Assembly (NCBI GenBank): GCA_015039465.1
Contig: MU130239.1
Location: 8,166-32,207, forward strand
Origin: Phlegmacium glaucopus
Lineage: Eukaryota > Basidiomycota > Agaricomycetes > Agaricales > Cortinariaceae
Direction: 5' to 3'
DNA length: 24,042 bases
Positions 1 through 9,481 of the stretch are shown piece after piece. The translations under genes and the position numbers were made by a program. Under the pieces are notes generated by a model that searched no databases, had not been told where the DNA came from, and saw nothing but the letters and a program-made list of their open reading frames with translations. Every line of letters begins with the position of its first letter. Position 1 is the first letter of the stretch.

Positions 1-420
1 TGAATGGACATCTCTGTGAACTTGTGTAGCACCGCCGGGAACTGAATGGATGACTAGATGCTTTGGAGCGGCGACAGACGTGAGTCAACGCAAGTTAACA
101 ACTTGGTATAGTGTGGGTCAAAGCGCACTAGGCACGTGGCTAGTAGAGTGGAGAAACCTTTTTTAAACGACTTTTAGTTAACGAACGTGTTTTACAAGCG
201 TAAGAGCTCCATGTTAGGCGGCTCCGGGTACCTGTGGTGCTCCCACGATTCCAGCTGCTGGTCCAATAAGGACGATAAAAACCACTGGATCTGCATGGTA
301 GCCAAGGACTTAACCTGCTGCTTCTCCTACTGCTATAACTCCAAGAGTCTCGAATGATGTGTCGCTTTTTACGGTACCTGGAGCTACGCCTTGCATATGA
401 CCAGAGACGTAATTTCCCTT
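1..420. other. 5' flank with no secure gene; two weak coding-like readings
   Basis: No recognised gene. Two weak readings overlap. On the plus strand an ATG at 211 opens 48 codons to a TGA at 355-357, with six cysteines and no recognised domain. On the minus strand a frame runs from just below a TAA at 460-462 to a TAA at 214-216 and is broken once, by a TAA at 310-312; its distal part is strongly hydrophobic (VVFIVLIGPAAGIVGAP). Either could be chance. The minus reading enters the duplicated block that begins at 421, so it may be a relic cut by that duplication. Confidence 0.25.
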
Positions 421-710
421 ACAGGTCGGTAATGACCATGACTGTTTGTAGGTGCAGAATTAGGTAATAAGTAATGGAGTGATCATGACAGAGTGTGACC
501 TTTTCCATTTGGACGTGACACGCTCGTGACATTGGTGTCGGCCTTTGGCTACTGCCAGATCTTCGCTGCCGCCCACACTTAGTTGCATTTACTTGTCAAA
601 GTTAGTTTCACGTCCATACATATCACCACTTTGTAAAATATTTGCTGGAAATTGGTTGCTTTGCTGCATTCTCGAGGTACAACCTACCAAAGTCCACGGA
701 TACCATAATC
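421..710 (+). pseudogene. Degraded F-box-type fragment inside a duplicated block
   Basis: Bases 421-540 closely repeat 2554-2660, the start region of the minus-strand F-box gene, including the sequence that reads MVITDL on the minus strand at 439-422. Here that reading stops at once with TAA, so no gene starts from it. From about 572 to 705 the plus strand reads LSCIYLSKLVSRPYISPLCK and then KIFAGNWLLCCILEVQPTKV. This resembles the post-F-box segment of the neighbouring gene (SPLWKIFAESQLLAQNVRIL, EVQSAEAHG) and the copy at 2680-3000. Homology ends near 710, next to the 3' end of the minus-strand F-box gene. There is no start codon, F-box helix or LRR part, so it is a truncated copy. Confidence 0.55.
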
Positions 711-786
711 GATTGTGGATGGTCCCGCAGCCTCCCGCTTCATATTGCCAGGTAACTGATCATTCCCTTTGGATTCGAGACAGATA

Positions 787-2575
787 TCACAATTCGAAGC
801 TACAATGACCCTTTTCACCCCAATGCGTATAAACACTACCTTCGATTCCTTTCACCATTTTGCGGAGCGACCAGGTTCCATGAGATCCATTTCGCTCAAT
901 GATAACAGCCTAGCGCCCATCCAATAGGGTACCCATATACCAATCTATTCTCCGTAAATTAGGACATATTGTGGCGAGAACTCGAATAACCTGTATTTTT
1001 CGAAGCTGGTTCGCAAGTTGAACTGATGAATTTGACTCCTTGTATCGTTCGTAGGTGTGGTGATCGGCCAAATACGGGGTATAAAGCATGGTCCTGAGAG
1101 TGTGAGACAAAGAATAATGTTAGTGAATAATTCTGATCTTTATAAATGGAACCGAATTGAAGGCTGACAATTTGACCTGACACCTTGACATTCAACCACT
1201 CCAGGTTCGGTGCAATGGCGGAAAGCCTTGTAATCAAGTGGCTGAAGTGGCTGCCGGGGTTGTACACGCACGATGCAACTAACGTCTTCAAATTAGGGCC
1301 ACTACCGCACTGCTCAAGGCTGTTCAGAAAGAGATCATTGAACAATGAACCCATAATACATTCCAAGGGGCGGGGTGTAGCGATAGTAGAATCCAGAATA
1401 GAGTTGGCTACCGTCGATCTTAGATCTGTATACAATCGTTTCAGACGTGGAAGAGCGTCCGGAGGCAGTACTAAGGATTGGTCAATTTGCATAACCCTCA
1501 GCGAGAGGACTTCGATGGTTGGATGTGAAGCGAGGTGACAACTAAGTTCAGTAGAAATGAAATTGAACCCAGATAGGGCGAACTTGCGGAGAGAGTTCCA
1601 GCGGAGAGAGTTCCAGGGTGGACCAGATAAAAGAGGCGACGATAGAATAGTTTTTGTGTTAGGGTTCGCATAGAGAATATACTGAAGTTTGAGGGCCTAA
1701 AAATGAGATAATTTGAGCGTTGAGCATGCAATTTACGCTTCAAAGTCATATACCTCCAGGTTTGGACACCTTTCGACGAGCGTTTTTCCATATTGTTCGA
1801 CGTCCGGCAAGGCAAAATTACCAACATTGAAAGCCTCTGTCTTGAATGAAAATGATTTCAAATCCTTGAATAAATAAAACTGACAGGGCGTTACTAAGGG
1901 TAACAGAAGACTGGTATAATGAATTAATGCGACATACATTTGGATTGTGGCTGGGTCTCTGATAGGCGGGATCATCATCTATCTCTTCCAGCATAGGCCC
2001 GAAAGGTCTTTCGCGATCGATGACATCGATGACATTCAAGGAAGGACAGTATTTAGCAAACGTGATCCATATATCATCTTCTCGGTTACGATTGATAAGT
2101 GGAGGAAGAGGACGCGTCCACTGGAACGAAGTGAGATTGGACATTCCCTTTAATGCAGAGACCAGTACACGTTCAGAATCAAGGTCCATGGCACTTTTCG
2201 CTGCGTAGTAAGCTCTGAGAACTTCAACATCGTCATCGTCATCGTCGTCGAGTTCAGGAACCGATGGTACCTCTACGTCACCGAAAATAGCAGGAATAAC
2301 TTGGTCGTCGACCTTAGCACCCTCGTAGCATCCATGAGCCTCGGCGGATTGTACCTCGAGAATGCGAACATTTTGTGCAAGCAACTGACTTTCAGCAAAT
2401 ATTTTCCAGAGAGGTGAGAGGATCGAGGCACGGATCACACGAAACTGGGTGTGATATGGTTCAACAATTGAACGCAACTGAGTGCAACGGCGGCGAGGTT
2501 TCGTAGATCAGTAGGTAAGTCAAGGGCTGCCACGATGTGTTCAAGTGTTTCTACAGGTAAGTCGGTAATGACCAT
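787..2575 (-). pseudogene. F-box/leucine-rich repeat protein gene with one frameshift and one nonsense codon
   Basis: The start ATG is at 2575. The N-terminus MVITDLPVETLEHIVAALDL followed by PTDLRNLAAVALSCVQL is a typical fungal F-box. Such proteins bring substrates to SCF ubiquitin ligases and recognise them through a C-terminal LRR region. The frame then fails: the F-box reading stops at 2435, while the continuing protein (VEPYHTQFRVIRASILSPLW) is in another frame from about 2477. Inferred introns are 1880-1937 (58 nt), 1697-1753 (57 nt) and 1094-1181 (88 nt); the frame stays continuous across all three. LRR-like segments include RFKD-type FKDLKSFSFKTEAF, CPNLEVY-like, LPRLKRLYTDL, IAPNLEWLNVKV and ICPNLRRIDWYMG. 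A TAG at 910-912 interrupts the last exon, yet the same frame stays open for 40 more codons to a TGA at 787-789. An acidic run of seven Asp is encoded by a GAC/GAT microsatellite near 2230-2250. Two lesions in an otherwise clean gene suggest recent inactivation, or sequencing error. Confidence 0.75.
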
Positions 2576-2669
2576 GACTGTTTGTAGGTGCAGAATCAGG
2601 TAATAAGTATTGGACTGATCATGACAGAGTGTGACCTTTTTCATTCGGACGTGACACCGTCAGTCTTTG

Positions 2670-3440
2670 GCTACTGGCAGCTACTGGTCTAAGAAACCTC
2701 GCCGGAGCCCACACTCAGTTGCATTTACTTGTCAAACTAGTTTCGCGTTACCATTTCCCCGCTCATCTCTCCACTTCGGGAAATATTTATTGGAAATTGA
2801 CTGCTTTGCTGTATTTTCGAGGTACAATCCGCCAAGGTTCAAAGTCGATGACCAAGTTATTTCTGCCACCATCACTGCTGGTCCATCAGTTCCTGAACTG
2901 GGACGATGATGAAGTTGGAACTCTCAAAGACTTACTACTCGGTGAAAAAATACCATGGGTCTTAATGCGGAACCTATCCTGGTCTCTACGTTGAAGGGAA
3001 TCCTGTCTTATTTTATTATAATGGATGTGCTCCGCACCGTCGTTCCTTTGATATTGTCTACGACCTCTCTCTGCGAGCCCATTCTACTATTTGGCCTCGA
3101 ATTTCCTCCGAACTTAGCGGCTTGTGTCTATGGATGGTAGTATGCAGCCCGAAAGACATATGGCTGAGCCCACAGCCGTATCCCTCGGGCAAGGTTGTGG
3201 AAAACCTCTCCTCCATCATTCCTCTGCTAGGGTCAGCAAACAAAATCAGTCAAACGACCCATTCGCCGCCAGAAGACCTGAATGCTATTCGATTTCCCTG
3301 CCTGGAAACAAGTGTCTCTTTGTAACCAAGAGATCTACCCAATTCACAAGCGAGTAACAGACCACTCCAGTACATGATGCTGTTGCGTATTACCTGGGAA
3401 ACTCCTCCGACTGAATGTGCCTTTCTCTGGACCCCAGGAG
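2670..3440 (+). pseudogene. Degraded plus-strand F-box/LRR copy
   Basis: The match to the minus-strand F-box gene is scattered over all three frames. GLRNLAGAHTQLHLLVK (about 2690-2740) corresponds to DLRNLAAVALSCVQL. KVDDQVISATITAGPSVPEL (about 2845-2900) matches KVDDQVIPAIFGDVEVPSVP. DDDEVGTLKDLLLGEK follows, then MGLNAEPILVSTLKGILSYF (2955-3014), which matches MDLDSERVLVSALKGMSNL. From about 3045 another frame reads SFDIVYDLSLRAHSTIWPRI, typical of this fungal F-box family, and 3362-3460 may be a last remnant (RITWETPPTECAFLWTPG). The F-box start helix is missing: homology begins where the promoter of the divergent minus-strand gene lies. Several frameshifts and stops make it non-functional. 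Confidence 0.6.
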
Positions 3441-3699
3441 TGGATCTAGCCTTTGAACGATGAGTTGTATTACTACTTACCTGGATGCGGATGAAAAATA
3501 TTTCTTCCAGAAGGAAACGATGACGAGAATTTGAAGCAACATATCATTGGCGAGCTTTCGTGGTAACATCTGTCATACTGTTTGTACTGAACTTGAAGAC
3601 GTAGGGCTTGATTGGACCTTGTGTACGATCAAGCCTTTCTGAAAGACACTGAATGTTGTGTGAGTGGTTGACGCTTTTAATGATGTTATCTGTGAATGT

Positions 3700-4569
3700 T
3701 ATGTAAATGCGTGTTAAACTGATAACCAAAAACTACACGGCGAAGCACCAAAAAGGTATTTATCTACACACGCCGCAGCATCGGTACTTTGGGGGGAAAA
3801 CAAACACACCTCAGCGCTCAGCGTCCAACCTTGTTGGAGCTGATCTCATTTACATAAAGTTTCCGCATCAAGTTTCTCAGAAAGAAAAAAAACCGCAACA
3901 CAACCTGGGAATCTTTTTTTTTTTAATCACCCTTGCTACATACATACTTCTACCTAAGTCCTTACGTCTTGTTGCGTGCTGAATGTTATGTACGGCATGT
4001 TAACGTAGCTATGCAGTTGGAGCAATTGATTGATCTATCTATTTTAGGCGCAGGCGCTTATAGATCTATAATAGCTGAGCTACGTACGTACTTAGTTTCA
4101 AGCTTTTAGAGCCTATATAAAATTATTTACAGCCCTTCACAACCGCATCGCCGATATGTTTAGATTGCGCGATTGCATCTCGTTGGCAGGGTGTTATTAT
4201 TGTCGAAATGTACTAATACTGATACCAAAAACTCCCGGGGACCAGACACACATGGCTACCGTTGTCGTACCGCACTGTGCACGTAACGGTGCCATAATAA
4301 TGGGGCCTGGTCTGTCAGAGCTGGGAATCAGACTACTTTGTACTCGAAGACTCAGACTCAGATACTTGTATTACCGTCAGCCTAAGAGTCAGCCATCCGA
4401 TCTTGATGAACAACAACAAACCGTTTCATATGAAAGAATTACAAAACAAAAATATTAGGGGCAAGGAAAACAAAAACTCTCGTCAAAAAGAAAATTTTAA
4501 AAAAGAAATTCATCGCCAACTCCCTTAAGCCGCAAGAAAAAAAACATTAGAAATGGGTATCATCGCTTC
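3700..4569. other. AT-rich intergenic region, no gene seen
   Basis: This spacer holds homopolymer runs (T run near 3915, A runs near 4490-4550) and short palindromes, including a 14-bp perfect one at 4058-4071 (TTATAGATCTATAA). The short open frames on both strands have no recognisable domain, no splice logic and low-complexity translations, so they are not annotated. The right part is the 3' flank of the aldehyde dehydrogenase gene and should hold its 3' UTR and polyadenylation signals. None can be placed with confidence. Confidence 0.6.
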
Positions 4570-7047
4570 CTACACTCTCATTATCCAATTAAATACGTCT
4601 GTCATCTTCACTCTCAAAGACGGAGTTAGTCCACCAACTATTGCAACGGCAAACGCCAAAGTGAACCATTTGCCCCACCATTTTGTAGTAGTAGATCCTG
4701 CCGGTGGCCCTGTAGGCCGCGCAGGTAGGGATCCAAGAAGACTTAAAGCTTGGGATTCTTTGGATTTCTGTTCGTAGTTTTCATGAGATGAAGTAACGAA
4801 AACCGATTGAGAAGGAGAATGGATAGTTACGTTGTATGGAGGATACCGGAATTTGAGCACCATGTCGATCCTAGAGAAGGCGAATGTACACGAATTTTAA
4901 AAAAGAGTATTCAGTTAGCATGGGTGAAATTTGTTAGAAGATGTCTGTCATCGAAGAATACAAAAACGAACCAGCCAGGTGAATCCATAGTTGTACGGAA
5001 GTGCGTGAATAAGTCGAAGCTGTATTGACCGGTATGCATGCCGTCTGTTGCGTGGCTTAGTCAGATACTTCTTCAGGCGCAGACAGTCAGAGATGACTTA
5101 CATCCACTTGGCCCGATTCCTCCAAAGGGCATCCCCTCAGCTACGACAGATTAAGAAAATGGGTCAGTTATTTATGCTACACAGTTCCTAAAACTGACCT
5201 CCAGGATGAATGACAGTCTCATTCGCGACTACTGCTCCACTCTGGGTCTTGCTGAAAACTACGCAGGGCAGGCGTCAAAAACAGGATAACCAGCAGCTGG
5301 GAAGAGAATAATAACCTTTGGTCTTGACTTGAGAATCTTGAGAGAAGATGTAAATAGCCAAGGGGTGGTCTCTGGGTAGATCTCATTAGATAAGGGACAT
5401 AAGAATATAGGAGGAATCTAACCGTTCATTTACGAATCTGATTGCGGCATCCAGATCGTCCACAGGTACGACAGGAAGTAAAGGTCCAAAAATCTCTCTA
5501 CAGAGCAAAAGTTCCAATTTCATCAGTTAACCATCCTCTCTTACGGACCCAGCGAAAAAAGAAAAAAAAACTCACTCGCTCATAAGCGAATCATCAGGTC
5601 CAACATTTTTCACCAGAGTTGGGGCAATAAACTTCGTATCCTTATCCACCTGACCTCCAAACACAATTTCACCTTTCGTCCTCTCCAACAAACCCGCAAT
5701 TCTCCCATGAGCCTGGGGTGACACAAGTCGGGAATACGCGTCACTTGCAGCCGAACGTTTATCGGCGTCCGGATAGAATTCTTCATAAACCTCTTTTAAC
5801 GCTTGCACTAATGTGTCTTGGAAAGCGCGTGGAACGAGGATGTAGTCGGGAGCAACGCAAGTTTGACCGGCGTTGACAACTTTGCCCCATAGGATACGTT
5901 TGGCGGCCAATTTGAGGTCGGAGGCGGGGTCAATTATGACGGGTGATTTTCCACCTAGTTCGAGAGTTATGGGGGTTAAATGTTTAGCGGCAGCTTCTGC
6001 TACAATGCGGGCTACACGGCTTCCACCTGTCGTCAAGAAACAATATTTATCAGAGTGGTATTGGGATGATAGGGGTCACACAAAAATTCACCAGTGTAGA
6101 GAACTGAGATGATAATTTAGATTAACTTTAGATATGATTTATTTTTCCAAAGAACTCACTGTGATCCCACTGCAATTCCAAGACCTGGATAAGAGGATAA
6201 TTGTCAACGTCACCCAATGACGTCATATTGTCATTAACACTTACCCTCGTGGTTTCCGGTACGGCACCATTGATGAACCGTACCAAATCCGTGTCAAGAT
6301 ATTTCCCAGCCAATTCAGTCATCAAGGCAGTCGTAGCAGGCGTGGACTCGGCAGCTTTGATCGCGACCGCGTTGCCAGCTGCAATGGCTCCCGCCTATAA
6401 ATTGAATAGAATATAATTAGTTGGGGGTAAAATGTCACTGCTCCAAAAACGCGGGAAAGGTTACGTACCAAAGGTCCCAAAGTCAAAAAGAGAGGGTAGT
6501 TGAAGGGACTAATAATTAATACTACTCCTTTAGGTTCTTTTCGAATCAGAGGACGCATTGGGAAGAAGTTGATGCTGAAAGGGGGACGAGTAGATTTGCT
6601 CCATTTCTCAACGTTTTTGATTTGGGTTAAGACTTCGCCAATGGTAGGAGCAAGTTCGAGGCTATTGCGAGCAGAAAGTCAATAATGTGACAGATAGATC
6701 AACTGCAAATAGTTTTTTACAATCGACTTTCCACCACAGGTCTACCCATATCTTGTTTGAGTGTCTCCTCAAAGCGCGCCATGTTGTCTTTCACGAGATA
6801 CGCGAGTTGAGTGAGCTGGTATTTCCTGTACGCAATGGATGTAAGTTTGCCAGATTTGAAACCTGCTTGAAGCTCGGCATGGATCTGTGGAAGCAATAGA
6901 CGATAATGAGTTCACGTTAAATCAAAGAAGTGAAAAAAATAAAATAAGATGGCTTTCGGTTGGTGCCTGCACCTGGCAAATCCTGAAGAAATTAAAGACC
7001 CTCACCTTGTTGATTTCGTCTAAGGGCGTATACGTAAGTTCAGTCAT
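4570..7047 (-). CDS. HFD1: Fatty aldehyde dehydrogenase (ALDH3/HFD1 family), 14 exons, C-terminal membrane anchor
   Basis: It oxidises long-chain fatty aldehydes to acids with NAD(P)+. Family members sit on lipid droplet, ER or mitochondrial outer membranes. Exons (minus strand): 7006-7047, 6721-6884, 6469-6661, 6245-6394, 6160-6184, 6092-6103, 5576-6026, 5423-5497, 5316-5371, 5199-5258, 5102-5140, 4972-5044, 4831-4870, 4570-4767. The sum is 1578 nt, exactly 525 codons plus TAG, and every phase closes with GT-AG ends. Family marks: PFNYP with Asn123, the LELGGKSP motif with Glu218 as general base, NAGQTC with catalytic Cys252, EIFGPLLPVV (residues about 346-355) and PFGGIGPSGY. The last exon holds a Pro/Gly/Thr hinge and a hydrophobic segment at about residues 494-511 (WFTLAFAVAIVGGL), then a short basic tail, as in yeast Hfd1 (about 530 aa) and human ALDH3A2. 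The gene looks intact. It is divergent from VPS74. The symbol is by homology to the yeast gene. Confidence 0.93.
6092..6103 (-). other. HFD1: 12-nt micro-exon of the HFD1-like gene
   Basis: Exon 5 ends ...QWDH plus one base and exon 7 begins with two bases of a Gly codon followed by GSRVARIV. The family needs the NAD-binding loop residues (I/F)(L/F)YTG between them. The 12 bases TTCTCTACACTG, preceded by CTCAG and followed by GTGAAT, supply I-L-Y-T-G in the right phase. Flanking introns are 56 nt (6104-6159) and 65 nt (6027-6091). Confidence 0.85.
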
Positions 7048-7414
7048 CTTCAAACTTGGTGTAAGCGATGGTGGTTGTGGAAAATGATTTTGTGGGGGAA
7101 TTTACGATTCGAAGGTGGTTTGTTTTGTACCTGTGCAAAGCGGTGCTCATGTGATATATTAGAAACGGGTGCTATTGAGCAACGGCTATCACACAGGTGA
7201 CTACGGGTGAGCGCCCAAAGTTTCATTAAACGAGAGAAGCTCGTGAAAAAAAGTTAGAAATCATAGTGAATTGGATTTTATTATCATTTGAAAAGGAGCA
7301 ATATGATATTTAAAAGTTTCTAGTTAACGTTGAACGTTGAACGTAACGTCGACCACCTAGTCGTGACAAGCCATCGACGTTACAACTAATACTCACCCTC
7401 AATCATAAAATACC
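7048..7414. promoter_or_regulatory. Bidirectional intergenic region between HFD1 and VPS74
   Basis: These 367 bp separate two divergent start codons (7047 minus, 7415 plus), so both promoters must lie here. A TATA-like ATATTTAAAAG stands at about 7305-7316, some 100 bp before the VPS74 ATG. A perfect 10-bp inverted repeat (GTAACGTCGA at 7343-7352, TCGACGTTAC at 7374-7383, 21-nt spacer) lies 31 bp before that ATG, next to two tandem GAACGTT-type repeats at about 7328-7342. Function is inferred from position only. Confidence 0.5.
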
Positions 7415-8803
7415 ATGTCAACCCCTGGAGGTCTCTCAAGACGCCGTGTTGGCGGCGGCGGTGGTGGTGGCACATCGTCTTACAACGACGACGACGACGA
7501 CAAACTTCACGCTGCCAGTCCACTGGGCGGCGGAGGTGGAAGTCGAAGTAACTCACCGCCACCATCTCCAGCATATCATGCTCATGCAGGCTCCGCATTC
7601 GAAGGCGGCAACAAAATTGCATTTGATCCTCGAGACATACAACAAGATGCTAATGAAGAAGCCAAGACAGGCGGAAAGATGCCTCGTCTGACCATCATGG
7701 AAGAGGTCTTGCTCTTGGGAATCAAGGATAAACAGGTACTTTCTTTTGTTACTTTCGATATATTCCAACCCCACGTCAATTCTATTTTGCCACCGTAATC
7801 TAGCAGCTTTTTTTTCACATTCTGATTACAATTCGTTTCACACCCAGGGCTATCTCTCTTTCTGGAACGACAACATCTCATACACCCTACGTGGCTGTAT
7901 TCTTATCGAGCTAGCTCTCCGGCGACGCATAGCCCTAGTCCGAGACGCCAACCGACGGCGAATACCCATAGCAGAACGGATCATCGAGGTGATAGATGAT
8001 CGTCAGACAGGGGAAACCATCTTGGATGAAACGCTCAAAATGATGAAAATGCAACAGGAGGTTGAGAAATTGAGTATTAATTCATGGGTTGACCTCTTAA
8101 GCGGTGCGTTTGTGAAAATCCTTATCCTATATCCCCATCTAACATTCCTTGAATCTTCTGCAACCATATAGGAGAAACATGGAACGTTATGAAGATCGGC
8201 TTTCAACTTAAACAGGTTCGCGAACGTCTGGCAAAAGGTCTAGTCGACAAAGGCGTCCTTCGGACTGAAAAACGCAACTTCCTTCTATTCGATATGGCTA
8301 CCCACCCAGTAGCAGACGTTCGCACAAAGGAATCCATAGTATCACGCGTAGTAACCCTTCTCACATCATCCACGGCTGCTCTACCTCCTGCCGCCCTCGA
8401 CAAAGAGGGTATACAATGTCGGGTTCTGAGAGCAGTGTGTCTGGTATGCACTGCTTACACTGCTAGTGTGCTAGATAACGCGTTCGGGAAGCTGGCATAT
8501 GAGGATAGAGAGGCTGCCTTCCAGAGATGCGATGAAATTCTAGGAGAATTTATTTGTTGGCCATTCGGGACGGGTGGGATTAACTCTGGAGCACCGTCAG
8601 TGCCAGCTACAGCTGCTGGAAGGCGGCGACAAGCGACGAGAATAGCTAGTGGAGGAGGAGGTGTAGAAGTTAGTGGGAGAGAGGTTGTACTTGGGCTGCT
8701 CCAGGAAGTGAGGAAAGAGACAGTAGGAGGTGAAGACGATGTTGGATTCGAGTTGATCGCGGGTGTTCTAGAGGTCCTTTCAAAACTCGATTCGTTGATA
8801 TAA
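7415..8803 (+). CDS. VPS74: VPS74/GOLPH3 (GPP34 family) Golgi PI4P-binding protein, 3 exons
   Basis: A Golgi-membrane adaptor that binds PI4P and helps retain glycosyltransferases in COPI recycling. Exons 7415-7735, 7848-8103 and 8172-8803 sum to 1209 nt, giving 402 aa; the introns (112 and 68 nt) have GT-AG ends. The N-terminal ~90 residues are low complexity: a Gly7 run, an Asp5 run, then Gly and Ser/Pro stretches. The GPP34 domain starts at [16 protein letters not shown] and continues [20 protein letters not shown]. Residues expected to bind PI4P are present: Trp113 and Arg122 around FWNDN...TLRG, and Lys206 and Arg209 in QLKQVRERL. The hydrophobic hairpin [14 protein letters not shown] is intact. 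The C-terminal part carries an extra Gly/Ala-rich insert before the last helix, and the length exceeds yeast Vps74 (345 aa) mainly through this insert and the N-terminus. The gene looks functional; a broken paralogue lies at 15802-17031. Confidence 0.95.
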
Positions 8804-9481
8804 GAAATTTTCACGCCCTTACCAACCTCAGCATATTTCCTTTGTTCTGTTTTTAGTATCCTTTTTCTGACGAGCTTCACTTTTTTAACGATTGATCGTA
8901 CACCTAGGAAATTCTTAAACTTACTATTCGGAACCTTTTGTATAAGAAACGCATTTCAACAAAGCACTTGATTGATGTCCTGTGGAGGTATATAATCCGA
9001 AGCTGTGGAAGGCAGCGGCAATGCTGTGCTGTTCGGAACAGAAGGCCGTACGGCATCGCGAGGTGCGATCACCACTGCGATGCTGCCGATGCACACGAGA
9101 GAGGTCGGACCATGTATACATCTCGTCAGCTCAAAAATATTTGGCGAACGCTTCGGAGGTGTGTATTTCGACGTATGTATTTCCTTGAATTGTTGTATTA
9201 AATATAAGATGATTAAATGATAGGAAACTATAATAGTAAAATACAGTCTCAGTTGATCTAAAAAAGCGTCTTCCGTTCGGATTGTCTACATGAACGTGTA
9301 AAGCTGTACTCAGAAGGCAAGAGCGAATCAACAGAAGAAGAACCTTTGCCTGATGGAAGTCAGCGGCTCATACTACATCAGAGATAGCAAAGATAGAAGC
9401 GTCACGTCACATGATAAGGAATTGGTGATTCTAATCTGCAAGCCCTAGCTCTCTCTCAGATACCTCACATCTAGCGACAAC
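8804..9481. other. Intergenic region between VPS74 and the GTPase gene
   Basis: Bases 8804-8937 are the VPS74 3' flank. They are conserved in the pseudogene copy (17032-17151), up to the T5 run at about 8934-8938 where the LINE joins the copy. From 8940 to 9480 nothing is recognised; short overlapping frames at 8938-9331 show no domain. The last ~60 bp before the ATG at 9482 are CT-rich (CTAGCTCTCTCTCAGATACC), as is common upstream of fungal start codons. Confidence 0.5.

Noticed and set aside
4156..4458. 100-codon plus-strand frame in the spacer
   Set aside because: No recognised motif, atypical composition, and no acceptor or donor sites leading to more coding sequence.
7386..7881. Minus-strand and second-frame readings over VPS74 exon 1
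   Set aside because: Low-complexity GGC/GAC-rich exon keeps all frames open; the plus frame joins the conserved GPP34 domain.
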